This document shows, piece by piece, positions 7,411 through 13,386 of a stretch of DNA of 25,393 bases. The notes below the pieces were generated by a model. It saw only the letters and a list, made by a program, of their open reading frames with translations, did no database searches and was not told where the DNA came from. Source of the stretch: an uncultured Dorea sp. (lineage in GTDB: Bacteria; Bacillota_A; Clostridia; Lachnospirales; Lachnospiraceae); assembly GCA_910579015.1 (NCBI GenBank), contig CAJTRO010000022.1, forward strand, positions 1 to 25,393. Reading direction: 5' to 3'. The translations under genes were made by a program, and so were the position numbers. How positions within the stretch are numbered: position 1 is the stretch's first letter; every line of letters starts with the position of its first letter.

Positions 7411-8289
7411 ATGGAATTGGCAATTTCAGGGGAGGCGCTCGGAAGTGTCTTCCCGTTAGAAAAAATACTGGAGATCATAAAGGCTTACGGCGTAAGGGCG
7501 ATTGAGATCTGGCCGGAAAATATTCCGGTACAGGAGGGGAAATCTCCCATCCATAAAAGGTTGTATGCAAACAGAGACGCAGGAAGGGCGAAAGAGATCC
7601 TTGATGCGGCCGGAGTAAAGACAGCCTGTGTATGCTTCGGAGCAGGATTCGCAAAAGAGCTTGCCAGAGATAAAAAATTATTTTCGGCAGAGCTTCAAAG
7701 AGCTGTATGGACAGCCCATGAGCTGGGGGCGAAGGTGGTGAATCATTACTGCTGTCATGTGGCGATGGGAGAACATTATTCCATCGATGAGCTGAAGGAA
7801 TACTACGCCGGGGCAATCGAAGAAGCCGAGAAATATCAGATTTATCTTGCCCTTGAGAATGAGGCTCATGATATAACAAAAAATCCGGTTCAGATGAGAG
7901 AGATTATAGAGGCTGTGGGTTCAGAGTATTTTAAGACAAACTATGATGCGGCAAACTATTATCAGGCCGGATATGAAGGCTTTCCGTATGCGTATGAGGT
8001 GTTGAAGGACATGATCGTACATGTACATATTAAAAACGGCTGTATCAACCATCCGGAGCATGGACATAAGGCGGAGTGTAAAGGCGGTGCGATGACGGGA
8101 GTTCTGGCGGGGAAGGATATATATTACCCGGTTGCGGCAGATGGAGCAGTAAATGTAGACGGACTGATAAGACGGCTGAAAAAGGATGGTTATGAGGGAT
8201 TTTGCTCCTTAGAACCGCATACGACGCCGGAAATATGTCTGGAATATTATAAGGAAGAAACAGCGTATCTGTATCAGAGAGGATTTTAA
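7411..8289 (+). CDS. Sugar phosphate isomerase/epimerase family protein (xylose isomerase-like TIM barrel)
   Basis: The 292-residue protein belongs to the AP-endonuclease-2/xylose-isomerase-like TIM barrels. Likely metal ligands are E149 (LALEN), D179 (NYDAANY), H206 (HVHIK) and E268 (LEPH). It differs clearly from the first epimerase of the operon and lacks its LDTFHMN and VWRDL blocks, so it probably acts on another substrate or step. I chose ATG 7411, preceded by AGGCGG, because the in-frame ATG at 7384 lies inside the binding-protein gene and has no ribosome binding site. It is the last gene of the operon and ends just before a strong hairpin. Confidence 0.82.
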   Translation: MELAISGEALGSVFPLEKILEIIKAYGVRAIEIWPENIPVQEGKSPIHKRLYANRDAGRAKEILDAAGVKTACVCFGAGFAKELARDKKLFSAELQRAVWTAHELGAKVVNHYCCHVAMGEHYSIDELKEYYAGAIEEAEKYQIYLALENEAHDITKNPVQMREIIEAVGSEYFKTNYDAANYYQAGYEGFPYAYEVLKDMIVHVHIKNGCINHPEHGHKAECKGGAMTGVLAGKDIYYPVAADGAVNVDGLIRRLKKDGYEGFCSLEPHTTPEICLEYYKEETAYLYQRGF

Positions 8290-8296
8290 CGAATTG

Positions 8297-8335
8297 CCGG
8301 AATCCTGTATAGGCAGAAGCCTTGCAGGATTCCGG
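8297..8335 (+). terminator. Strong hairpin between convergent genes
   Basis: CCGGAATCCTG (8297-8307) pairs perfectly with CAGGATTCCGG (8325-8335), and AGGC/GCCT (8311-8314 with 8319-8322) extends the stem inside. No clear T-tract follows on either strand, so as an intrinsic terminator it is imperfect. It may stop or protect transcripts of both the sugar operon and the converging nuclease gene. Confidence 0.6.
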
Positions 8336-8344
8336 TGTAATACG

Positions 8345-9340
8345 TCATAATCCATAGCGCTGATACATCTGCTCGAGATATGCCCTGTCCTCGATTGCTT
8401 TTTTCAGATCGTCCATGAGATTGTCGTGGAGAAGAAGCTGGATCAACAGATTCAGACGATTCTCCTTCTTTTCCATCTTTTTTTTGATATTCTCCTCTCT
8501 TTCGATCAACAGAAGTTCCCGTTGCTGCATCTGGGATTCTTTTTTCTGCATCTGGGATTCCTTCTGCTGTATCTGGGATTCTTTTTTCTGCATCTGGGAT
8601 TCTTTCTGCTGTATCTGAGATTCCTTCTTCTGCATCTCAAGTTCTCTTTTATTCCATTCATCAGCAAAGATTTCTTTTAAGACATCGCATACCATGTTAC
8701 AGTCCTCCTCCATGATTTTTTTGTTGGCCTGTATGATTAACTCCATCGCTGACTGATATAGAACGGACTCTTTATGCTGTTGATATTCTCTCAATAACAG
8801 CTCTGTATTCCGGTTCATCGGCAGATTCCGGGTTAAACTGCTAAGCCACAGATTTTCTTTGGGCGGAAGTTTATTTATCAGTAGAATCTGCATGGAGATC
8901 GGATCATTTTTAAGCCTGTAGATTCCTTTTTCTGTTTGTTCGACCTCTATATTTCTTTCTTCTTTCAGAATCTTCAGCATTTTTCGCGGATAATGGCTGC
9001 AAACGAAAGATATTGTAATATCTTCCATGGAAACTTCATGAACATTCTCCGTATTAGACTGATAGAGACACGCATAGCCGTAAGCCTTGTAAAAATCATT
9101 GATGCTTAGATAATCATCAGGACTCTTGTATTCTATTAAGTTATATTTCCGGAAAATCTTCCCAATATTCTTTTGTACAGGTGTGTCATCGGAATTCTTG
9201 ATGATCAGTGTATCAACCCGCAGAGCTTTTTTGTAGAGTTCATGTTCTGAATAGAATTCCAGATGCGCAGGTTCTCTTTGGAGTTCGATTTGAAGTGATG
9301 CATGAAAACCGTCATGCCACTGCAAGAGATCAACTGCCAT
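8345..9340 (-). CDS. Rpn-like PD-(D/E)XK nuclease with coiled-coil tail
   Basis: This 331-residue protein belongs to a family frequent in Clostridia and annotated as PD-(D/E)XK nuclease transposase or Rpn-like. The nuclease motif is visible as D43 (RVDTLII) followed by E70-Y-K72 (IEYKSPDDYLS), so the catalytic core looks intact. The C-terminal part has six heptads of the type MQKKESQ (236-277), a predicted coiled coil, then a charged helical end. A strong ribosome binding site and ATG inside the gene could give a separate tail of 116 residues. The gene is visibly more AT-rich than its neighbours, which suggests separate acquisition. Related E. coli Rpn proteins are DNA endonucleases; activity here is inferred. 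Confidence 0.78.
   Translation of the reverse strand: MAVDLLQWHDGFHASLQIELQREPAHLEFYSEHELYKKALRVDTLIIKNSDDTPVQKNIGKIFRKYNLIEYKSPDDYLSINDFYKAYGYACLYQSNTENVHEVSMEDITISFVCSHYPRKMLKILKEERNIEVEQTEKGIYRLKNDPISMQILLINKLPPKENLWLSSLTRNLPMNRNTELLLREYQQHKESVLYQSAMELIIQANKKIMEEDCNMVCDVLKEIFADEWNKRELEMQKKESQIQQKESQMQKKESQIQQKESQMQKKESQMQQRELLLIEREENIKKKMEKKENRLNLLIQLLLHDNLMDDLKKAIEDRAYLEQMYQRYGL
8510..8635 (-). repeat. 21/42-bp tandem repeat coding for heptads in the nuclease tail
   Basis: Six consecutive 21-base units encode MQKKESQ or IQQKESQ, ending with the divergent MQQRELL. The pattern alternates, giving a 42-base higher-order unit that is repeated twice and a half. The unit is a whole number of codons, so copy-number change would lengthen or shorten the coiled coil without a frameshift. 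Confidence 0.88.
8693..8711 (-). promoter_or_regulatory. Internal translation start in the Rpn-like gene
   Basis: On the minus strand GGAGGAGG (8704-8711) lies 8 bases before the in-frame ATG of M216 (8693-8695), an almost ideal ribosome binding site. Translation from here would give a 116-residue C-terminal product without the nuclease motif. The bases also encode the residues M-E-E-D at 210-213, so chance cannot be excluded. An internal start making a C-terminal inhibitor is known for E. coli RpnA. Confidence 0.5.
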
Positions 9341-9351
9341 TTACTACCCCC

Positions 9352-9380
9352 ATTATATTCAATTTCCTGCCTGTATGCAA
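9352..9380 (-). promoter_or_regulatory. Predicted promoter of the Rpn-like gene
   Basis: On the minus strand TTGCAT (9375-9380) and TATAAT (9352-9357) are 17 bases apart. Expected transcription start is about 9345, only five bases before the ATG at 9340. The G-rich tract (9346-9350) that could serve as ribosome binding site would then fall upstream of the transcript. The full-length protein may thus be made from an almost leaderless message. Confidence 0.55.
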
Positions 9381-9530
9381 GGTATCGGAGTTATTTAAAT
9401 GTATTTCATCATTACCTGATGATAAATCGTAAAACGGATAACCCTGACGAATGTCAGATTAGAAAATTAGATTATTTGAACGATTGATTTTTCTGTAAAA
9501 TACCTGTATTGGAAGATCCATAGAAATCTG

Positions 9531-9575
9531 CAAAATAAAATCCACTGTACGAAGTTTCTGTTCAGTACAGTGGAT
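9531..9575 (-). terminator. Intrinsic terminator of the small RNA
   Basis: ATCCACTGTAC (9540-9550) and GTACAGTGGAT (9565-9575) form an 11-bp perfect stem. On the minus strand it is followed by TTTTATTTT. The plus-strand side has no T-tract, so it acts on minus-strand transcripts. Confidence 0.75.
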
Positions 9576-9674
9576 GATTAAAATTCTGTGTCCATTGGAC
9601 GATACCTCTCTTTTCTATATTCTTTGGATTTGGAAATTTATGTCTTTGGTGGTCTGTCCTCCTTTTCTTTTGTT
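9531..9674 (-). ncRNA. Probable small RNA of about 145 nt
   Basis: A near-consensus promoter and a strong intrinsic terminator, both on the minus strand, bracket this stretch, and no sizeable reading frame lies inside. The 5' half is purine-rich and probably open. It contains AAAAGGAGG (9658-9666) with no start codon at a useful distance, and a second GAGAGG followed by a five-codon reading frame (M-D-T-E-F). The 3' half has a small GTCC/GGAC hairpin and the terminator stem. I do not recognise it as a known RNA family. It could also be an attenuated leader of the Rpn-like gene, although that gene has its own promoter downstream. Confidence 0.5.
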
Positions 9675-9680
9675 GGTATT

Positions 9681-9709
9681 ATAATATCGCATAACAGGAG
9701 AAATGTCAA
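9681..9709 (-). promoter_or_regulatory. Predicted promoter of the small RNA
   Basis: On the minus strand TTGACA (9704-9709) and TATTAT (9681-9686) are separated by 17 bases, a near-perfect sigma-A promoter. Transcription should start near 9674. No protein gene is positioned directly behind it, which is the main reason to suspect a non-coding RNA. Confidence 0.65.
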
Positions 9710-9803
9710 TAGGAAATCAGAAAAAAATATATAAATTTATAAAATTACTGATATTTCTAAGCGGATGCACATATAAGGCAGTAAGTAAAAAGTGTGAAAG
9801 ATA

Positions 9804-9829
9804 TTTACCGGTAAATATTTACCGGTAAA
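9804..9829 (+). promoter_or_regulatory. 26-bp double palindrome, probable operator
   Basis: Two copies of the perfect 12-bp palindrome TTTACCGGTAAA (9804-9815 and 9818-9829) are separated by AT, and the whole 26 bp is itself a perfect palindrome. It ends four bases before the -35 box of the exporter gene. A related half-site, ACCAGTAAA (9843-9851), lies within the spacer of that promoter. The layout suits a dimeric regulator of the TetR or MarR kind binding in pairs. The TetR gene downstream is a candidate, but its own promoter carries a different palindrome. Confidence 0.7.
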
Positions 9830-9832
9830 ACA

Positions 9833-9861
9833 TTGACTTATAACCAGTAAAATGATATCAT
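9833..9861 (+). promoter_or_regulatory. Predicted promoter of the DMT transporter gene
   Basis: TTGACT (9833-9838) and TATCAT (9856-9861) are 17 bases apart. Transcription should start near 9868, giving a leader of about 70 bases. The adjoining double palindrome probably controls it. Confidence 0.65.
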
Positions 9862-9939
9862 GAGGCATGAAAAATACGTAAGACCACAGGAGAACGGATT
9901 CCGTAATGGGGCATTGTCTGTGGGAGATTGGGAGGAAAG

Positions 9940-10800
9940 ATGAAGAAGTATTTAGGGATTCTGGGACTTTTGACAGTGACAGTGATCTGGGGCGGAGGAT
10001 TTGTGGCAAGCGATATGGCGCTGGAGACGCTTTCGCCGTTTCAGATCATGGTGATTCGTTTCTTGATCGCGGCGGTGTTGATGACGCTGCTTGGCGCGAA
10101 GCAGATCAGGACCATTTCCAGAGAAGAGATAAAATGCGGTTTCTGGCTGGGCGCGGCGCTTTTTGGAGGGTTTGCTCTCCAGATCATTGCACTTCAATAT
10201 ACCACGCCTTCCAAGAATGCGTTTCTAACGGCGACGAATGTAGTGTTTGTGCCTTTTATTGCACTGGTGATCTACAGGAAGAAGATTGAGGTCCGCAGTC
10301 TGATCGGCGCCGGGATGGCGCTTGTGGGGGCGGGAGTGCTTTCACTACAGAATGATTTTTCTATTGGGCTGGGTGACGGGCTGACACTTCTGTGTGCGGT
10401 ATGCTTTGCGCTTCAGATATTTCTGACAGGAGAATACGTAGGAAGGATTCGTCCGTCGGTGCTTAACTTTCTTCAAATGACGACGGCGTGTGTGCTGTCG
10501 GCGGCCGGGCTTCTGATTTCAGGAGATTTTACATTTGCCCCGTCTGTCAGAAGCCTTCTGGCCGTACTTTATCTGGGCGTGGTGAGTACGACCATCACCT
10601 ATCTTTTGCAGACCGTGTCGCAGAAATATGTGGATGAGACGAAGTCGGCGATCATTTTGTCCATGGAAGCGGTGTTTGGAACCTTTTTTTCCGTGGTGCT
10701 GCTCCATGAGAGTGTGACAGTCCGTATGCTTGCGGGATCTGCGCTGATACTGGCGGCAGTGCTTGTCTCTGAGATCTCATTTAAGAAGAAAGAGGCTTAA
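9940..10800 (+). CDS. DMT superfamily transporter (EamA domains)
   Basis: This 286-residue protein is almost wholly hydrophobic and fits ten membrane segments in two EamA repeats, as in the drug/metabolite transporter family. These proteins usually export amino acids, metabolites or toxic compounds. The N-terminal TVTVIWGGGFVASDMALETLSP region and the QYTTPSKNAFLTATNVVFVP region are typical. ATG 9940 follows GGGAGGA (9930-9936); an in-frame TTG at 9928 has no ribosome binding site. Its promoter carries a double palindrome, and a TetR gene converges on it from 12 bases away, so expression is probably induced by a small molecule. The substrate is unknown. Confidence 0.9.
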   Translation: MKKYLGILGLLTVTVIWGGGFVASDMALETLSPFQIMVIRFLIAAVLMTLLGAKQIRTISREEIKCGFWLGAALFGGFALQIIALQYTTPSKNAFLTATNVVFVPFIALVIYRKKIEVRSLIGAGMALVGAGVLSLQNDFSIGLGDGLTLLCAVCFALQIFLTGEYVGRIRPSVLNFLQMTTACVLSAAGLLISGDFTFAPSVRSLLAVLYLGVVSTTITYLLQTVSQKYVDETKSAIILSMEAVFGTFFSVVLLHESVTVRMLAGSALILAAVLVSEISFKKKEA

Positions 10801-10812
10801 CCCGGGTATTTG

Positions 10813-11349
10813 TCAGACCGGAGGGGCGATTCTTTGCAGGATCTTAACCAGCTCCGCCGGCGTTTCTTTTGCTCCGTTTGAAGACCAGGATATATAGAGA
10901 TTATAGAGTGCGCCTGCAAAAGCTTGCAGGCCGTAATAGTGTTCGATTCCGTCTTCCGGCCTGTGCCAGGTTTCAAGCATATATCTGCTGATGGCAGTCA
11001 GGAGCAGGTGCCCAAGCCCGCTCTTAAACAGGCTGTCAAGAAATTCCTTATGCGCCTCAAAATAGGAGAAGCAATGAAACAGATTGGCAGGAGTATAAGC
11101 TTGCTGATCCAGTGAAAGCTCGCGGGCCTCCCGCTGATATTCGCCAAGCGCTTCTTCCAGATAAGAAGAGAAGATATCCTCTTTCGACTGATAATTCCGG
11201 TAATAGGTCATTCTTGAAACACCGGCTTTTTCTGTAAGCTCGGAAATAGAGATGGCGGACAATGGCTTTTCCTTTAATAACAGCATCAACGCAGTTACCA
11301 TACATTCCCGGGCTAACTTGTTAGCCTGGTTTTTTCTTTCTGTATCCAT
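10813..11349 (-). CDS. TetR family transcriptional regulator
   Basis: The 178-residue protein has an N-terminal TetR helix-turn-helix at about 30-60 (ISISELTEKAGVSRMTYYRNY followed by SKEDIF); the SRMTYYRNY part is the recognition helix. The rest is a helical ligand-binding and dimerisation domain. ATG 11349 follows AAGGGG at 9 bases; an in-frame TTG two codons earlier is less likely. It converges with the DMT exporter gene and diverges from the degV-type gene. The intergenic region towards the latter carries TGTAAC/GTTACA and an almost perfect 23-bp palindrome, the likely sites of autoregulation. It may also control the exporter. Confidence 0.9.
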   Translation of the reverse strand: MDTERKNQANKLARECMVTALMLLLKEKPLSAISISELTEKAGVSRMTYYRNYQSKEDIFSSYLEEALGEYQREARELSLDQQAYTPANLFHCFSYFEAHKEFLDSLFKSGLGHLLLTAISRYMLETWHRPEDGIEHYYGLQAFAGALYNLYISWSSNGAKETPAELVKILQRIAPPV

Positions 11350-11367
11350 GAACAAAAACCCCTTGTT

Positions 11368-11430
11368 TGTAACAGTTGTGTAGTTACATATTGAAATTTG
11401 ATTTTTAAAGTGTTACAATTTGTCACACTT
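11368..11430. promoter_or_regulatory. Divergent control region between TetR and DegV genes
   Basis: TGTAAC (11368-11373) and GTTACA (11383-11388) form one inverted repeat. A second one (11408-11430) is a 23-bp palindrome with arms AAGTGT/ACACTT and a single mismatched pair apart from the centre. Both share the core TGTNAC. The second overlaps the -10 box of the degV-side promoter, TTGAAA (11391-11396), 17 bases, TACAAT (11414-11419). A TetR dimer bound here could repress both directions. Confidence 0.6.
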
Positions 11431-11542
11431 AATTATAAGAAGGGCAGGATGATTTTTCAAGACAGAGATAAAAGATTTTTATTAAAGGGTATTGGCGGGA
11501 AGGGTAAGAAGAGAGAATAGATGAGGAATCAGGAGGTGCGGT

Positions 11543-12412
11543 ATGAAGACGGCAATTATGACGGACAGTAACAGCGGGATTATGAAGAGCGAAGCAAAGG
11601 AACTGGGGATATTTTCACTCCCGATGCCGGTGATCATTGACGGCGTGACTTGCTATGAGGGGGTTGACCTTACGCAGGAAAAGTTCTATGCAAGTCTCAC
11701 GGGAGGAAGGGATGTAACGACTTCCCAGCCGTCGCCGGGAGATGTGATGGGCATGTGGGATGAGATTCTTAAAGAGGGGTATGATGAGATCGTCCATATC
11801 CCGATGTCCAGCGGGTTGAGCAACTCGTATGCATCGGCGGCCGCGCTGGCGGCAGACTATGACGGCAAGGTACAGGTTGCAGATAACCACCGGATCTCCG
11901 TGACACTTCGGGAGTCGGTGCTGGAGGCCAAGGCGCTTGCAGACAGGGGACTTTCAGCCAGGGAGATCAGAGAAGAGCTGGAGAAAAGGGCCTATGAGGC
12001 CAGTATCTATATAACGGTGGATACGCTGGAGTTTCTGAAGAAGGGCGGAAGGATCACCCCGACTGCCGCGGCTCTTGGCGCTGTATTGAATATCAAGCCT
12101 GTGCTTACGATACAGGGAGAACGTCTGGATGCATTCGCCAAGGTCCGGGGGATGAAGAAAGGCAGACATAAGATGCTGGAAGCCGTGAAGCAAGACCTTG
12201 AGAGCAGGTTTAAGGGAGTAGAAATGAGCCGTGTGGTCATAGGAGCGGCAGGCTCGGGGCTTGGCAGGGAAGAAGAGAGAGAATGGACGGATATGCTGAA
12301 AGAGACATTTCCGGAAGCGTGTGTTTATTATAATCCGCTGTCGTTCAGCATCGGAAGCCATACCGGTCCGGGGGCGGTGGGAACGGCCATCTGTATCCGG
12401 AGGGAAGAGTAA
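11543..12412 (+). CDS. DegV family fatty-acid-binding protein
   Basis: The 289-residue protein has the DegV fold, which binds a fatty acid; some members (FakB) present it to the kinase FakA for phospholipid synthesis. Seen are the TSQPSPGD loop (about 60-67), SSGLSNSY, LKKGGRI with the following NIKPVL, and the C-terminal GPGAVGT. These are the usual lipid-binding and partner-contact blocks. AGGAGG 7 bases upstream fixes the ATG. It is transcribed away from the TetR gene, from a promoter that overlaps a palindrome, so it may be co-regulated. No FakA-type kinase gene is present in the window. Confidence 0.92.
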   Translation: MKTAIMTDSNSGIMKSEAKELGIFSLPMPVIIDGVTCYEGVDLTQEKFYASLTGGRDVTTSQPSPGDVMGMWDEILKEGYDEIVHIPMSSGLSNSYASAAALAADYDGKVQVADNHRISVTLRESVLEAKALADRGLSAREIREELEKRAYEASIYITVDTLEFLKKGGRITPTAAALGAVLNIKPVLTIQGERLDAFAKVRGMKKGRHKMLEAVKQDLESRFKGVEMSRVVIGAAGSGLGREEEREWTDMLKETFPEACVYYNPLSFSIGSHTGPGAVGTAICIRREE

Positions 12413-12457
12413 TTAATCTTGAAGTAATACTGCCTTGCTGTAGTATGAGATTGTAGA

Positions 12458-12471
12458 TCAGGACGTCCTGA
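12458..12471. promoter_or_regulatory. 14-bp perfect palindrome
   Basis: TCAGGACGTCCTGA is fully symmetric and lies between the degV-type gene and the structured RNA that follows. It could be a protein-binding site or a small hairpin in the degV transcript. Nothing else indicates its function. Confidence 0.35.
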
Positions 12472-12481
12472 AATTAAGAGG

Positions 12482-12581
12482 GGATGCCGGGAAATGTTGT
12501 TTTTGCACAGTGTATGACGTTAAGCATATACACTGTTGCCGTATATGGCATAAAACAAACATTTTCCGGCATTCTTTTTTT
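12482..12581 (+). terminator. Branched terminator-like structured RNA
   Basis: ATGCCGG (12484-12490) pairs with CCGGCAT (12566-12572), and the stem continues through GAAATGTT and GTTTT against AAAAC and AACATTTT with one bulge, about 20 bp in all. Inside lie two separate hairpins: CAGTGTAT/ATACACTG (12508-12515 with 12528-12535) and TGCC/GGCA (12537-12540 with 12547-12550). A run of seven T (12575-12581) follows. It should end the degV-type transcript. A three-way junction is unusual for a plain terminator, and I do not recognise a known riboswitch. Confidence 0.7.
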
Positions 12582-12604
12582 ACGTAAGAAAAGCTGAAGG
12601 AATA

Positions 12605-12633
12605 TTTACAAAAGAACATGAAAAAGATATATT
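12605..12633 (+). promoter_or_regulatory. Predicted promoter of the first two-component module
   Basis: TTTACA (12605-12610) and TATATT (12628-12633) are spaced by 17 bases. Transcription should start near 12640, shortly before the ribosome binding site of the response regulator gene. Confidence 0.5.
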
Positions 12634-12664
12634 GTTAGATATAACCGGTTGTGGAGGAGATATC

Positions 12665-13354
12665 ATGTACCGTATTTTTATGATTGAAGATGATGAAGGA
12701 ATAATGGAAGCTGTGAAGAACAGGGCAGAGCGATGGGGGCTTAAGTTTTACGGGGTAAAGAATTTTCGTAAGATCCTGCAAGAGTTCCTTGCGATACAGC
12801 CCCATCTGGTCATTATAGATATCGGGCTGCCTGCTTTCGACGGATACTACTGGTGTCAGGAGATCAGGAAGGTCTCAAGCGTCCCGATCCTGTTCCTGTC
12901 GTCCGCATCAGAGAAGATGGACATGGTGATGGCGATGAATATGGGCGGGGATGATTTTACCGCCAAGCCCTTTGACATAGACGTGCTTTCGGCCAAGATT
13001 TCGGCCATGCTGCGCCGTTCCTATGATTATGCCGGAAATATGTCTGTGCTGGAACATAAGGGAGCGTTTCTGAACGTGGAGAATGCTGTCCTGACCTATC
13101 AGGAGAACACCATCGGCCTTACGAAGAATGAACACAGGATCCTGACGCTGCTGATGAAGAATAAGGGGCGGATCGTAAGCAGGGAACGGCTGATGGACGC
13201 GTTGTGGGAGATGGACTGCTATGTGGATGACAACGCGCTGACAGTGAATATCGGACGGCTGAGGAAGAAGCTTGAGGCCGGCGGGCTGACAGACTTTATC
13301 CGGACAAAATTCGGAGAAGGATATTATATAGGCGGGGATCACGATGAGGAATAG
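12665..13354 (+). CDS. OmpR/PhoB-type response regulator (BceR-like)
   Basis: The 229-residue protein has a receiver domain (about 1-115) and a winged-helix DNA-binding domain (about 130-225). The acidic pair is D9-D10 with E8 before it, the phosphorylated aspartate is D52 (IIDIGLP), the switch residue is S80 and the conserved lysine is K101 (AKPF). The C-terminal half shows TKNEHRIL, VDDNALTVNIGRLRKKL and FGEGYYI, usual for the family. ATG 12665 follows GGAGGAGA; an earlier in-frame ATG-less stretch from 12632 has no site. It leads an operon-like series of regulator, kinase, ABC ATPase and permease, so it probably activates the transporter genes when the kinase signals. Confidence 0.93.
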   Translation: MYRIFMIEDDEGIMEAVKNRAERWGLKFYGVKNFRKILQEFLAIQPHLVIIDIGLPAFDGYYWCQEIRKVSSVPILFLSSASEKMDMVMAMNMGGDDFTAKPFDIDVLSAKISAMLRRSYDYAGNMSVLEHKGAFLNVENAVLTYQENTIGLTKNEHRILTLLMKNKGRIVSRERLMDALWEMDCYVDDNALTVNIGRLRKKLEAGGLTDFIRTKFGEGYYIGGDHDEE

Positions 13355-13386
13355 AAGACAGTGACAGTATGAACGGGAGGCGGGAT

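Noticed and set aside
8415..8680. Two plus-strand reading frames rich in phenylalanine, leucine and serine opposite the nuclease tail
   Set aside because: They are mirror translations of the heptad repeat and have no ribosome binding site.
9906..10289. Plus-strand frame of 127 residues overlapping the exporter start
   Set aside because: It is out of frame with the hydrophobic exporter, its product has no recognisable pattern, and the exporter ATG has the better ribosome binding site.
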